64,000 bases of DNA from PKWO01 sp036384915 (GCA_036384915.1 DASVLJ010000044.1:179371-243370); one strand, 5' to 3'. Shown: positions 33,106-42,596, counted from the first letter of the stretch. Notes: generated by a model not told the origin, from the letters alone. Numbers and translations are program-made.

Positions 33106-33999
33106 ATGAAAATCGTCACGTTCGGCGACTCCATAGTCTGGGGTCAGGGTTTGTATCCGCAACAGAAATTCACCTGGCAAGTCTATCGCGCGCTGGCGGG
33201 CAAGGACCCGACGCCTGCTACCCTGATAGCATGCGCCCACTCGGGGGCCACCATCGGCGCAGGCAGCACCATCGTCAAGCCCGCGCTCGACGGCGAAGTG
33301 CCCGATTCCTACCCGACCATCCTGCAGCAGTGCGCCAACTACCAGGGCACGACGGACGACGTCGATTACGTCATCGTCGACGGCGGCATCAACGACGTCA
33401 ATTCCTTCATCCTCGACAACCCCTTGCTCGATCGCGACGACCTGCAAGAGCGTATCGTCAAGCACTGCTACAGCGATATGCTGGCCTTGCTCGGCGCCAT
33501 CGCGGCCAGGTTCGGCAATCCGCGCACGCGCATTGTGTTGCTCGGCTACTACCAGATCCTTTCCGAATTTAGCGACCGCGAACTGACGCAGCACGTATGC
33601 GGCTTGCACGGTATCCGCCTGGTCGATTTCCTGGAGAAACTGGGCGACGTAGTGCTGGACAAGATTTTCTCCCAACACGCCTTCTTTGCCGAACAATCGG
33701 CCGTCAATCTGCGCCGCGCCGCCGATGAAGTCAACCAGGGCCTGGGCGCCAAGCGCATCGTGTTCGTGCTGCCGCCGTTCGGCCCGCAAAATTCCATGTT
33801 TGCCGCCGATTCCTGGATTTTCGGCATCGACAGGAACCTGCAAGCGGAAGACCCGTTCGTCGCCGAGCGTCAGGCGCTGTGCAATCGCGACGAAACCGAT
33901 CTGGTCCGGCGCCGCGTGTGCTATGTCGCCTCGGTCGGCCACCCCAACGTGATCGGTGCGCAAAAGATCGCCGGGGCGGTGCTGGCGGCGCTGGGCTGA
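33106..33999 (+). CDS. SGNH/GDSL-type hydrolase
   Basis: A 297-residue cytosolic hydrolase without signal peptide. Block I is FGDSIVWG (Ser8 nucleophile region), block II has HSGATIGAG, block III is GGINDV, and the C-terminal His block is VGHPNVIG. Its length is above that of minimal SGNH esterases, with a helical insertion at about 150-210. The ATG at 33106 follows CAGGAAG, and the upstream in-frame Met lacks a site. Substrate unknown. It stands alone between a signalling gene and the fRMsr gene. Confidence 0.83.
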   Translation: MKIVTFGDSIVWGQGLYPQQKFTWQVYRALAGKDPTPATLIACAHSGATIGAGSTIVKPALDGEVPDSYPTILQQCANYQGTTDDVDYVIVDGGINDVNSFILDNPLLDRDDLQERIVKHCYSDMLALLGAIAARFGNPRTRIVLLGYYQILSEFSDRELTQHVCGLHGIRLVDFLEKLGDVVLDKIFSQHAFFAEQSAVNLRRAADEVNQGLGAKRIVFVLPPFGPQNSMFAADSWIFGIDRNLQAEDPFVAERQALCNRDETDLVRRRVCYVASVGHPNVIGAQKIAGAVLAALG

Positions 34000-34046
34000 A
34001 TCACTGGAAGCACGCTTGATCGGCGATTGAGCGCGCTACGTCAAGC

Positions 34047-34553
34047 TCAGGAAAAATCCGTCGCTGCAACGAACACGGCAAGCAGACTTTCCAGGCCTTC
34101 GCGATCGGCTTCGCTGAAGCGGTTCAGGCTCGGGCTGTCGATGTCGAATACGCCATACAGCGTGCCATTCTTGATGACGGGCATCACGATTTCCGAATTC
34201 GAGGCCGAATCGCAGGCAATGTGGCCGGGGAAGTCGTGCACATCGGGCACGAGCACGGTACGGCGCTCCGCCGCCGAGGTACCGCACACGCCTTTGCCGA
34301 AAGCGATGCGTGCGCAAGCCACCTTGCCCTGAAACGGGCCGACCAGCAATTCCTGTTCGCCGGAACCGCCTTTTTTCGCCGGGCGGGCGAGATAGAAACC
34401 GGCCCAATTCAAATCGGCCACGGTATCGTAGACGAAGGCCGAGAATTGTGCGGTATTGGCCGTCAAGTCGCGCTCGTCTTCGAGGATGCTCTGGAGCTGG
34501 CGTGCCAGCAGAGGGTAGTCGGGAGTGCTGCTGCGTGATGCAGGGGTGAACAT
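34047..34553 (-). CDS. msrC: Free methionine-(R)-sulfoxide reductase (GAF domain)
   Basis: A 168-residue cytosolic enzyme of the YebR/fRMsr family, which reduces free L-methionine-(R)-sulfoxide with thioredoxin. The GAF fold has NWAGFYLARP, LLVGPFQGKVACARI, FGKGVCG and FPGHIACDSASNSEIVMP. The three conserved Cys of the catalytic cycle are seen in VACAR, GVCG and IACD. Length is usual. It is convergent with the SGNH hydrolase gene. Confidence 0.93.
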   Translation of the reverse strand: MFTPASRSSTPDYPLLARQLQSILEDERDLTANTAQFSAFVYDTVADLNWAGFYLARPAKKGGSGEQELLVGPFQGKVACARIAFGKGVCGTSAAERRTVLVPDVHDFPGHIACDSASNSEIVMPVIKNGTLYGVFDIDSPSLNRFSEADREGLESLLAVFVAATDFS

Positions 34554-34633
34554 GGCGATAATCGGTGTGAAGCAAATAGCCGATTATACCCAGAGCCACA
34601 TGAGCACGCTGGCTGTCTGCCGCCGGCGCCGCC

Positions 34634-34858
34634 CTATTGCGGCGGGCGCGTCTTGCGCAAAGGGTCGAGCAAATGGCGCAAGGCATTGTGATCCAACTCG
34701 TACATCAATGCCAGCAAGCCGCCCAGTTCACCCTTGGGAAAGCCCTCGCGCGCGAACCAGCCGAGATAGTGCCCCGGCAGGTCGGCCAGCAGCCTGCCCT
34801 TGTATTTGCCATAAGGCATTTCAAGCTCGACCAGCTTGGCCAGTTGTTGCGCGTCCAT
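34634..34858 (-). CDS. DUF3820-family small protein
   Basis: A 74-residue protein matching the DUF3820 pattern: MPYGKYKGRLLADLPGHYLGWFAREGFPKGELG. Helices predominate. The family's function is not established; some relatives are annotated as quorum-sensing-regulated virulence factors without firm evidence. It lies 80 bp upstream of msrC and 24 bp downstream of the VOC gene on the same strand, so the series DJ-1, VOC, DUF3820, msrC may be one transcript. Confidence 0.85.
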   Translation of the reverse strand: MDAQQLAKLVELEMPYGKYKGRLLADLPGHYLGWFAREGFPKGELGGLLALMYELDHNALRHLLDPLRKTRPPQ

Positions 34859-34882
34859 TCGATTCCTGCGATGACTTGGTGA

Positions 34883-35248
34883 TTACTCCACGTCCTCAGG
34901 CTTGAAGTGCGGGTTTTCGATGATGCCGAAGCGGTTGCCGAAAGGGTCCTGCACCGCGGCGACACGTATGCCGCCGCCGACTTCGGTTACAGCTTCCAAT
35001 GAGGTAGCGCCCAATTCCAGCAGGCGCGTGTAGGCCACATCGGCATCGGCCACGCCCCACTGCGCCTGCGCGCCGGCGATGCCCGGCTTGGCATCGGGCG
35101 CCAAGCCCAGCTCGAAGCCGCCGACCGCGAAACCGACATAGAACGGCTGATCGAAATAAGGCGCGCGCTCCAGCGCTTTTTCATACCAGAGCTTGGCGGC
35201 CTGCAAATCGGGGGCAGGGTAGATGACGGTACGCAATCCCTTGATCAT
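34883..35248 (-). CDS. VOC-family (glyoxalase/dioxygenase-like) protein
   Basis: A 121-residue single-domain vicinal-oxygen-chelate protein. Both beta-alpha-beta-beta-beta modules are visible: LRTVIYPAPDLQAAKLWYEKALE and GVADADVAYTRLLELGATSLEAV followed by AAVQDPFGNRFGIIENP. The metal His of true glyoxalases is not evident at the first strand, and a Glu (FGIIENP) is kept at the end. It may bind a small molecule rather than act on methylglyoxal. Its ATG overlaps the stop of the upstream DJ-1-like gene (ATGA), so the two are translationally coupled. Confidence 0.85.
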   Translation of the reverse strand: MIKGLRTVIYPAPDLQAAKLWYEKALERAPYFDQPFYVGFAVGGFELGLAPDAKPGIAGAQAQWGVADADVAYTRLLELGATSLEAVTEVGGGIRVAAVQDPFGNRFGIIENPHFKPEDVE

Positions 35249-36126
35249 GGTCTCTCCTGTATCGGGTTTTCGGCCAGCATGGCGGCGAATTGTTGGGCGA
35301 AAGTATGCACGTCGCCGGGCCAACGCGCCGAAAGATAGTGGCCGTCGCGCACGGTCCAGGCCGGACGAGAGTCGTTCAACGTGTCGCGCACCATGCCGCT
35401 GGTTTTCTTGAAATGGTCGGGGGCGTCTGCCGGCACGTCGAGGAAATCGGCGGGCGAGGCGAGGGCGCGCTTGATTTCCTGCTCCACGCCCCAGTAGCCG
35501 GCCGGCTCGCTCTTCGATTCGCGGTAGGTGCGATAATAATCCGGGTCCCAGAAGCGCGCCAGAAAACGCGTCAGATCCCAGGCGCTTTTTTCCAGCTTCC
35601 AGGTCAGCGCCGTGGTCTTGCGCCCGTACAGCACCGACTTGCCCGTGGTTTTCGAAATCGAGCGCGCCGCCAGCACCACGCCATGGCATACGGCCGCCAC
35701 GGGTTTCCCGCTGTCGAAGAAGTCGGCAACGAAAGCTTGCAACGTCGCGTCTTCCAGATAAGGCCGCACTTTTTTTGCATGCCCGCCTGGCAAGAGCAGC
35801 GCATCGTAATCGTCGACGCGCAGCGCGGCATAGGGCTTCGGCGCACGGAAGTCGCCGTCGCGCTCAAGCTCGCCATAAGCCGCGCGTGCATTGGCGTCGG
35901 CACGCAACATCAAACCGATCACTCGCAGCTTCTTCAACCCCGGAATCCAGCCCCAGGGATCGAGACCGACCCCGGACAGCATGATGGGGTCTGGAAAGCC
36001 TTGTCTGCCGTCAGGCGTCGCGAATAGGACGCGGTGGCCTGCGTTGCGCAGGATTTTCCAAGGCACGGCGACTTCGCTCGGGTCGAAGTCGTGGTTGGGA
36101 ATCGGAATCAGGATCGTGCGCGGCAT
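35245..36126 (-). CDS. Type 1 glutamine amidotransferase-like / DJ-1-PfpI protein
   Basis: A 293-residue protein of the DJ-1/PfpI superfamily. The nucleophile elbow VAAVCHGVVLAA carries the reactive Cys, and ALLLPGGHAKKVRPYL holds the conserved glycine turn. It is longer than simple PfpI proteins, with an extra helical part (about 50-90) and a C-terminal extension (YLSARWPGDVHTFAQQFAAML) as in Hsp31-like and ThiJ-type enzymes. It may be a glyoxalase III or chaperone. The Met at 36126 was chosen as the start of the first strand RTILIPIPNHDF. It is coupled to the VOC gene. Confidence 0.85.
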   Translation of the reverse strand: MPRTILIPIPNHDFDPSEVAVPWKILRNAGHRVLFATPDGRQGFPDPIMLSGVGLDPWGWIPGLKKLRVIGLMLRADANARAAYGELERDGDFRAPKPYAALRVDDYDALLLPGGHAKKVRPYLEDATLQAFVADFFDSGKPVAAVCHGVVLAARSISKTTGKSVLYGRKTTALTWKLEKSAWDLTRFLARFWDPDYYRTYRESKSEPAGYWGVEQEIKRALASPADFLDVPADAPDHFKKTSGMVRDTLNDSRPAWTVRDGHYLSARWPGDVHTFAQQFAAMLAENPIQERP

Positions 36127-36217
36127 ACATTTCCTTGGTATGCGCTCTACTATACGAGTTATCGGCGGGGCAATGAAGGGGCAAGAGCCGAGCTTATGCT
36201 CGAATCGCAATGTGCGT

Positions 36218-36775
36218 TCAACCCGGCGCCCTCGGAGGGGCGGTACGGTAGCCAGCCGAGCCGACCGAGACCACCAGCCGCGTACCCGCAAGCTTGTCGT
36301 GCGGGAATTGCCGCTCGCGGTCGAAGCGTGCAGCCAGTATCCACAAAATGAAATTCAAGCCCGGCAACACGATGGACATGGACTTGGTGGGAATGAAAAA
36401 GTACCAGATCGCCGAACCGGGAAGGAACATGAGCCAGGCGCACAGGTAGCGTGCCACGGCGCGCTTCGGGCTGAGCGGGCTGCCGTCTTTTTGCACCACG
36501 CGGATATGCCAGGTCTTCATCGGCAGGGTCTGACCGCCCTTGAGCCAGCACCAGACGAAATAGACCGCCAGGACGACGAACACCCAGAAGGTTTGCCCCT
36601 GCTCGTATATCGCCGGGTTGTCCTTCTTCAGGAACTGCAGCAGTGTCTCATACAGATAAACCGCCGCGAACAGAATGCCGAACAGGAGCACGCTCTCGTA
36701 AAGCATGGCCGCCAAGCGGCGGCGGATCTTGGGTGCCACGAAGCTGCGCGGGCTGGCTGGCGCGGTAGATTCCAA
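36218..36775 (-). CDS. RDD-family membrane protein
   Basis: A 185-residue integral membrane protein. The RDD start KIRRRLAAMLYESVLLFGILF is present, with Arg-Arg before the first helix. Further helices are WVFVVLAVYFVWCWLKGGQTL and YLCAWLMFLPGSAIWYFF. The motif GQTLPMKTWHIRVVQKDG is typical. No ATG precedes the RDD motif; a TTG at 36775 is the most plausible start, and an ATG at 36706 would remove the Arg motif. It follows the DUF3106 gene by 10 bp and is the last gene of the sigma-factor operon. Function unknown, sometimes linked to transport. Confidence 0.8.
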   Translation of the reverse strand: MESTAPASPRSFVAPKIRRRLAAMLYESVLLFGILFAAVYLYETLLQFLKKDNPAIYEQGQTFWVFVVLAVYFVWCWLKGGQTLPMKTWHIRVVQKDGSPLSPKRAVARYLCAWLMFLPGSAIWYFFIPTKSMSIVLPGLNFILWILAARFDRERQFPHDKLAGTRLVVSVGSAGYRTAPPRAPG

Positions 36776-36785
36776 GTTGTTCAGT

Positions 36786-37490
36786 TCATTTGGTGGCGGC
36801 CGGTGCCGTCGGTGGCGCTTGGACCGGCGGACTGGCCACGGGCACCGGCGCGGCGGGCGTCGTGTTCGGCACAGGCTTCGGGGCACCGGCTTGCGGCGCA
36901 GCCTGCTTTTTCGGTGCCTTCAGCGGTTCCACCGTCCTGGACTTGGCTTGCAGCGAAGGGAGGTTGGCGATACGCTTCTTGGCGGCGGCATCTTCAGCCA
37001 GCTTTTTCTTTTGCTCTTCCGGCAATTGCTGGTATTGCTGCCATTGTTCCGCCTTTTGATCGGCATCGAGCTTCTTGGCACGCACATAGTTTTCACGTGC
37101 CACGCGATGTTGCTCAGGTGTTAACTTTGCCCAGTCGGCGATGCTTTCCTTGAATTTTTGCTGCTTTTCCGGCGGCAGGCTTGGGTATTTGTTGCTGATG
37201 GCGAGCCACTTGGCTTTGTGATTGCTGTCGAATTGCGGCCATTGCGCAGCCAGCGGCCCAAGCACGTCTTTTTGCATGGGTGTCAATTCCGACCATAGCG
37301 GCCTGACTTCCGCCTTGGCGGGTGCCGGCACGCTTGCTGGCGGTGCAGGTTGCGGGGAGGCGGCATGCGAGGGCAAGGACCAAAACAAGGCGATCAGCAC
37401 CGGCACTGTCGCCAGGATGCCCAAAATGCATGCCGCCCGCGACGGGCGGGCGGTTGTTTCGGATTGTGGTCGTCGAGCGAAAGGCACCAT
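36786..37490 (-). CDS. DUF3106-domain exported protein
   Basis: A 234-residue protein. A single N-terminal hydrophobic helix (about 20-43) acts as signal or anchor. The middle (60-170) has the repeated pattern of DUF3106: LTPMQKDVLGPLAAQW, then KWLAISNKYPSLPPEKQQKF and LTPEQHRVARENYVRA. The last 65 residues are Pro/Ala-rich and disordered. DUF3106 proteins are periplasmic and helical, reminiscent of small stress chaperones. It starts 3 bp after the DUF3619 gene in the sigma-factor operon. Confidence 0.87.
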   Translation of the reverse strand: MVPFARRPQSETTARPSRAACILGILATVPVLIALFWSLPSHAASPQPAPPASVPAPAKAEVRPLWSELTPMQKDVLGPLAAQWPQFDSNHKAKWLAISNKYPSLPPEKQQKFKESIADWAKLTPEQHRVARENYVRAKKLDADQKAEQWQQYQQLPEEQKKKLAEDAAAKKRIANLPSLQAKSRTVEPLKAPKKQAAPQAGAPKPVPNTTPAAPVPVASPPVQAPPTAPAATK

Positions 37491-37493
37491 GGG

Positions 37494-37901
37494 CTAATCG
37501 GCTCGCTTCTCGAGGTAGGCGTTGAAACCATGATCGGCATAGGCCGATACGGGCAGATCGTCGGTCAGCATGGCCGTGTCGATATCGGCGGTTTCGTTGA
37601 TACGCTGCTGTTTCTCATATTGTACGATGCTGATCAAGCCGAGCACCAGGATCACCACGGGCAGCACGAAACCGATACGGGCGTACCACGAAGCATGTTC
37701 AGAGAAGGTGCCGCCGCTATTGCCGGCCAAGGCTTTTTGACGAACCAGGATGGCCAGCGGCGCATCCTTCTTCTTGCGGGCGAGAGCCTTCTGACGAGCG
37801 GAAGCCAAACGTTCGGTCGTGGACGTCGGAAGATTGTCGAGTTGTTCATTCAGTGCGTGACGCACCTTGTATCCGAAGTTGAGTTCTTGAACGTTGTTCA
37901 T
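37494..37901 (-). CDS. DUF3619-family protein, candidate anti-sigma factor
   Basis: A 135-residue protein with a cytoplasmic N terminus (1-75, helix YKVRHALNEQLDNLPTSTTERL), one membrane helix (about 77-97, IGFVLPVVILVLGLISIV) and a short periplasmic tail. This layout equals that of anti-sigma factors, and its ATG overlaps the stop of the ECF sigma gene (ATGA). I infer that it holds the sigma factor at the membrane. There is no zinc-binding HxxxCxxC motif. Confidence 0.85.
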   Translation of the reverse strand: MNNVQELNFGYKVRHALNEQLDNLPTSTTERLASARQKALARKKKDAPLAILVRQKALAGNSGGTFSEHASWYARIGFVLPVVILVLGLISIVQYEKQQRINETADIDTAMLTDDLPVSAYADHGFNAYLEKRAD

Positions 37902-38467
37902 AATTGGATTCCTTTCGCTTTTAACGCCTGCGCCAAGGCGTGAGTTGCTCTGGAGCAATGCGTTTTTACGCTACCCTCCGAGCATCCCATGGCCGCAGCC
38001 GTTTCGGCTACGTCCATGTCTTCCCAGTAACGCATGAGAAACGCTTCCCGTTGACGTGCCGGAAGCTTTTGTATCTCATCGTCGATCAGAGCCAAAACCT
38101 GCTGCCGTTCGAACTTGTCGGCAGTCGATTCCGCTTCCTGCGAGCCTTCTTCGGCCTCATAAGTCTCGAGCAGGTCGAAGTCTTCATGGTCGTCGGCATC
38201 GCCGCCCATGCTGGAAAACAGGGTAACCCAAGTATTGCGGACCTTCTCGCGGCGGAAAAAATCATGGATCGTATTCTGCAGGATACGCTGAAACAGCATG
38301 GGAAGTTCGGCGGCAGGTTTGTCGCCGTACTTTTCCGCCAGCTTGATCATGGCATCCTGCACGATGTCGAGCGCTGCTTCGTCCTTGCGCACGGCATACA
38401 CTGCCTGCTTGAATGCGCGACGTTCGACGTTTTCGAGGAAGTCGGAAAGTTCTTTATCGGTTGCCAT
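37898..38467 (-). CDS. ECF-type RNA polymerase sigma factor (RpoE-like)
   Basis: A 189-residue sigma factor. Region 2 is AVYAVRKDEAALDIVQDAMIKLAEKYGDKP and FQRILQNTIHDFFRREKVRNTW. An acidic linker (HEDFDLLETYEAEEGSQEAE) separates it from region 4, IQKLPARQREAFLMRYWEDMDVAETAAAMGCSEGSVKTHCSRA. It heads an operon with DUF3619, DUF3106 and RDD genes, a layout often seen next to ilvB in betaproteobacteria. The divergent ilvB gene begins 528 bp away. Confidence 0.92.
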   Translation of the reverse strand: MATDKELSDFLENVERRAFKQAVYAVRKDEAALDIVQDAMIKLAEKYGDKPAAELPMLFQRILQNTIHDFFRREKVRNTWVTLFSSMGGDADDHEDFDLLETYEAEEGSQEAESTADKFERQQVLALIDDEIQKLPARQREAFLMRYWEDMDVAETAAAMGCSEGSVKTHCSRATHALAQALKAKGIQL

Positions 38468-38995
38468 GCAATGCAGCGCACTGTTTCAGGGCGCCGGATA
38501 TTCCAGGTTGATCTGCGGGCCGAGACATATTGGTAACTTGTAACAATCGCTCGGCAAAACTGTGCGCATGCTAGCAAAAAAGCACGAGCTTGTGGGCGGA
38601 TTCGAGGAATTTTCGGGGAAAAATACTTGATTTCCAAGGAAAAATTGCAAATTGGACTTGACCAAAATGGTGCGACGCATTAAGGTTAGTGTTCCCCTCG
38701 TCATCTTGAGGGCGACTCACGTTTGTAAATGCGGCACACAAAGCCGTGTTTCACCAACGCGCTTTAATTAGCTGTTTGCTCCAACCCGCGCCACAAGCGC
38801 GAGAAATATACGTGTTAGTCTGCAAAGACTCCGGCTGAACGAGTAGCGCTCAGCATCTATTTGAAACGGATCTACGATTGCGTAACGGATAGGTGTCACC
38901 GCACAAAGAAGGGAAGCCCAGGTCGCGCCGAACGAGCCGATTTCGTCAGGGAAGAGCATCCGATCAATCTCCTATGGACCTTGAAAGGAACTGCA
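38468..38995. other. Long divergent region with the ilvBNC leader
   Basis: 528 bp between the sigma gene and ilvB. It must hold both promoters. Its ilvB-proximal part is a long leader with several short inverted repeats (for example GCGGC at 38731 and GCCGT near 38742) but no terminator-like hairpin with a T run. GAAAGGAA at 38983-38990 is the ilvB ribosome site. A leader-peptide candidate is listed separately. Confidence 0.4.
38667..38771 (+). CDS. Candidate ilv leader peptide
   Basis: A 34-codon frame in the ilvB leader. Residues 5-14 (IKVSVPLVIL) hold seven Ile, Val or Leu codons, as expected of a branched-chain attenuation peptide. The ribosome site is weak and no attenuator with a T run is recognised, so this may be chance. 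Confidence 0.25.
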   Translation: MVRRIKVSVPLVILRATHVCKCGTQSRVSPTRFN

Positions 38996-40711
38996 ATGAG
39001 CGGTGAACTCACCGGCGCGGAAATAGTCGTCCGCTGCCTCGCTGAGGAAGGCGTCGAACATGTGTTCGGCTATCCCGGCGGCGCGGTGCTCTATATCTAC
39101 GACGCCATCTTCAATCAAGACAAATTCCAGCATATCCTCGTGCGCCACGAGCAGGCGGCCATTCATGCGGCCGACGCCTATTCGCGCAGCTCGAACAAGG
39201 TCGGGGTCGCCATCGTGACTTCCGGCCCCGGTGTGACCAATGCGGTCACCGGTCTTGCCACCGCCTACATGGATTCGATCCCCATGGTGGTGATCTCGGG
39301 CCAGGTGCCTTCGCACGCCATCGGGCAGGATGCGTTCCAGGAATGCGATACGGTCGGCATCACGCGGCCATGCGTCAAGCACAATTTCCTCGTCAAGGAC
39401 GTCCGCGACGTCGCGGCGACGATGAAAAAAGCCTTCTATATCGCCAGGACCGGCCGCCCCGGCCCGGTGCTGGTCGATATCCCCAAAGACATCAGCATGC
39501 ACAAGCACACGTTCGAGTATCCGAAGGAACTCGAAATGCGCTCGTACAAGCCGGTCGACAAGGGCCATGCGGGGCAGATCCGCAAGGCCATGCAATTGCT
39601 GCTCTCGGCCGAGCGTCCGATGATCTATACCGGCGGCGGCGTGATCCTGGCCAATGCCTCCAACGAGTTGAACAAGCTGGTCGACAAGCTCGGCTTCCCT
39701 TGCACCAATACGCTGATGGGCCTGGGCGCCTACCGCGCTTCGAGCGAGCAATTCGTCGGCATGCCCGGCATGCACGGCACCTATGAAGCCAATATGGCCA
39801 TGCAGCACTGCGACGTGCTGATCGCCATCGGCGCCCGCTTCGACGACCGCGTGATCGGCAACCCCAAGCACTTCGCCGGCATTCCGCGCAAGATCGTGCA
39901 TGTCGATATCGACCCGTCGTCGATCTCCAAGCGCGTCAAGGTCGATATTCCCATCGTCGGTAATGTCAAGGATGTGCTGATCGAGATGTTGTCGCAGCTC
40001 GACGCTTCCGATGCCAAGCCGAACAAGTCCGCCTTGTCCGACTGGTGGAAGCAGATCGAAGGCTGGCGCCAGCGGGAATGCCTCAAATTCGCCGATTCCA
40101 AGGAAGTCATCAAGCCGCAAGCCGTGGTGCAAAAACTGTGGGAAGTGACCAAGGGCGACGCCTTCATCACTTCCGACGTGGGCCAGCACCAGATGTGGGC
40201 CGCGCAATATTATGGCTTCGAGAAGCCGCGCCGCTGGATCAACTCGGGCGGCCTGGGCACCATGGGTGTCGGCCTGCCTTACGCCATGGGCGTGCAAATG
40301 GCCAACCCGGGCGCCACGGTGGCTTGCGTCACCGGCGAAGCCTCGATCCAGATGTGCATCCAGGAACTGGCCACCTGCAAGCAATATCACCTGACGCCGA
40401 AGATCATCCTGTTGAACAACCGCTTCCTCGGCATGGTGCGGCAATGGCAGCAGATCGATTACGGTTCGCGCTATTCCGAGTCCTACATGGATTCGCTGCC
40501 CGACTTCACCATGCTGGCCGAGTCTTTCGGCCACGTCGGTATGAAGATCGAGGACCCGCGCGACGTGGACGGCGCCATGCGCGATGCCTTCGGCATGAAG
40601 GATAAGCTGGTGTTCATGAATTTCATCACGGATCAAACCGAAAACGTCTGGCCCATGGTCAAGGCGGGCAAGGGGCTGACCGAAATGCTGCTCGGCTCGG
40701 AGGATCTGTAA
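38996..40711 (+). CDS. ilvB: Acetolactate synthase, large catalytic subunit
   Basis: A 571-residue thiamine-diphosphate enzyme that makes acetolactate or acetohydroxybutyrate in valine, leucine and isoleucine synthesis. The N-terminal block EEGVEHVFGYPGGAVLYIYD includes the catalytic-Glu domain (RHEQAAIHAADAYSRSS). The C-terminal diphosphate domain has TSDVGQHQMWAAQYY and ACVTGEASIQMCIQELATC. The ATG at 38996 follows GAAAGGAA; the longer frame upstream is leader. Its stop overlaps ilvN (TAATG), so subunits are made in step. Confidence 0.96.
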   Translation: MSGELTGAEIVVRCLAEEGVEHVFGYPGGAVLYIYDAIFNQDKFQHILVRHEQAAIHAADAYSRSSNKVGVAIVTSGPGVTNAVTGLATAYMDSIPMVVISGQVPSHAIGQDAFQECDTVGITRPCVKHNFLVKDVRDVAATMKKAFYIARTGRPGPVLVDIPKDISMHKHTFEYPKELEMRSYKPVDKGHAGQIRKAMQLLLSAERPMIYTGGGVILANASNELNKLVDKLGFPCTNTLMGLGAYRASSEQFVGMPGMHGTYEANMAMQHCDVLIAIGARFDDRVIGNPKHFAGIPRKIVHVDIDPSSISKRVKVDIPIVGNVKDVLIEMLSQLDASDAKPNKSALSDWWKQIEGWRQRECLKFADSKEVIKPQAVVQKLWEVTKGDAFITSDVGQHQMWAAQYYGFEKPRRWINSGGLGTMGVGLPYAMGVQMANPGATVACVTGEASIQMCIQELATCKQYHLTPKIILLNNRFLGMVRQWQQIDYGSRYSESYMDSLPDFTMLAESFGHVGMKIEDPRDVDGAMRDAFGMKDKLVFMNFITDQTENVWPMVKAGKGLTEMLLGSEDL

Positions 40712-41202
40712 TGCGCCACATCGTATCGGTACTCCTGGAAAACGAAGCCGGCGCGCTCTCGCGCGTGGTGGGCCTGTTCTCGGCCCGCGGCTACAACATC
40801 GAAACCTTGACCGTCGCGCCGACCGAAGACCCGACGCTCTCGCGCATGACCATTGTCACCTCGGGCTCGGACGACATCATCGAGCAGATCACCAAGCACT
40901 TGAACCGCCTGATCGAAGTGGTGAAGGTGGTCGATCTGACCGAGGGCGCCCACATCGAGCGCGAGCTGATGCTGATCAAGGTGCGCGCGGTCGGCAAGGA
41001 GCGCGAAGAAATGAAGCGCACCGCCGACATCTTCCGCGGCCGCATCATCGACGTGACCGAGAAGACCTACACCATCGAGCTGACCGGCAACAAGGGCAAG
41101 CTCGACGCCTTCATCGAGGCCATCGATCCCGCTTCGATACTCGAAACCGTCCGCACCGGCGGTTCGGGCATCGGCCGCGGCGAGCGTATCCTCAAGGTTT
41201 GA
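40711..41202 (+). CDS. ilvN: Acetolactate synthase, small regulatory subunit
   Basis: A 163-residue subunit with an N-terminal ACT domain (HIVSVLLENEAGALSRVVGLFSARGYNIETLTV) that binds valine for feedback inhibition, and a C-terminal regulatory domain (VRAVGKEREEMKRTADIFRGRIIDVTEKTY). Length and sequence type match IlvH/IlvN of betaproteobacteria. It overlaps ilvB by one base and is followed by ilvC after 59 bp. Confidence 0.96.
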   Translation: MRHIVSVLLENEAGALSRVVGLFSARGYNIETLTVAPTEDPTLSRMTIVTSGSDDIIEQITKHLNRLIEVVKVVDLTEGAHIERELMLIKVRAVGKEREEMKRTADIFRGRIIDVTEKTYTIELTGNKGKLDAFIEAIDPASILETVRTGGSGIGRGERILKV

Positions 41203-41261
41203 GATTTACCGGACAATTTTTCGAATCTCCAGAATTTTCACTATTCTTCACTAGGACCATC

Positions 41262-42278
<1,017 letters not shown>

Positions 42279-42345
42279 GGTTTTATTCCTGCAACCAATC
42301 GGCATCATACGGCATGCGCTTGTAAGCGCATGCCGCGTGCGGACT

Positions 42346-42373
42346 AAAAGCTGTGCGCAGGCACAGCTTTTTT
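42346..42373 (+). terminator. Rho-independent terminator of ilvBNC
   Basis: Perfect 11-bp stem AAAAGCTGTGC (42346-42356) / GCACAGCTTTT (42361-42371) with loop GCAG, running into a T run. Just upstream at 42311-42334 lies another perfect inverted repeat with arms GGCATGCGCTT / AAGCGCATGCC. Confidence 0.85.
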
Positions 42374-42387
42374 AACGTCCTTACGTG

Positions 42388-42433
42388 CCGTGGATCGCCA
42401 AAAACAAGCTCGTCGACCAATCTAAGAACTAAG
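42388..42433 (+). repeat. Synonymous relic of the ilvC 3' end
   Basis: 46 bp that align without gaps to the end of ilvC (42234-42279). Both encode PWIAKNKLVDQSKN plus a TAA stop. The six differences are all at third codon positions. It has no start or upstream frame of its own. Confidence 0.9.
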
Positions 42434-42441
42434 AAAATTGT

Positions 42442-42545
42442 AGGTTGGTGCTGAGCGAAGTGAAGCCCAACATCTGCGGCTCGAATCAGCACCCGCGTAG
42501 GCTCGACCTTACAGCGTTGGGCTTCGCTTCGCTCTGCGCCAACCT
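42442..42545. repeat. REP-like long imperfect inverted repeat
   Basis: Left arm 42442-42471 (starting AGGTTGGTGCTGAGCG) pairs with right arm 42516-42545 with about three mismatches over 30 bases. GTAGGTTGG-type sequences with AGCGAAG and AAGCCCAAC are a known dispersed intergenic repeat in many bacteria. Confidence 0.75.
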
Positions 42546-42570
42546 GCCGCATTGAACACTGTAAGTTGCC

Positions 42571-42596
42571 AAAACCGCGCTTCGGCGCGGTTTTTT
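42571..42596 (+). terminator. Hairpin terminator with TTCG loop
   Basis: AAAACCGCGC (42571-42580), loop TTCG, then GCGCGG plus TTTTTT. Ten paired bases and a tetraloop. It separates the ilv region from the lipoprotein gene. Confidence 0.85.

Noticed and set aside
41237..41251. TTCAC-N5-TTCAC close to a Cre tag before ilvC
   Set aside because: The CreB tag needs a six-base spacer, and this lies in the ilvN-ilvC gap where a chance match is easy. It is not evidence of CreB control.
42311..42334. Perfect palindrome GGCATGCGCTT / AAGCGCATGCC as a terminator
   Set aside because: It has no T run and only a two-base gap. The true terminator lies just after it. It may be a protein site or repeat, but I could not support a specific role.
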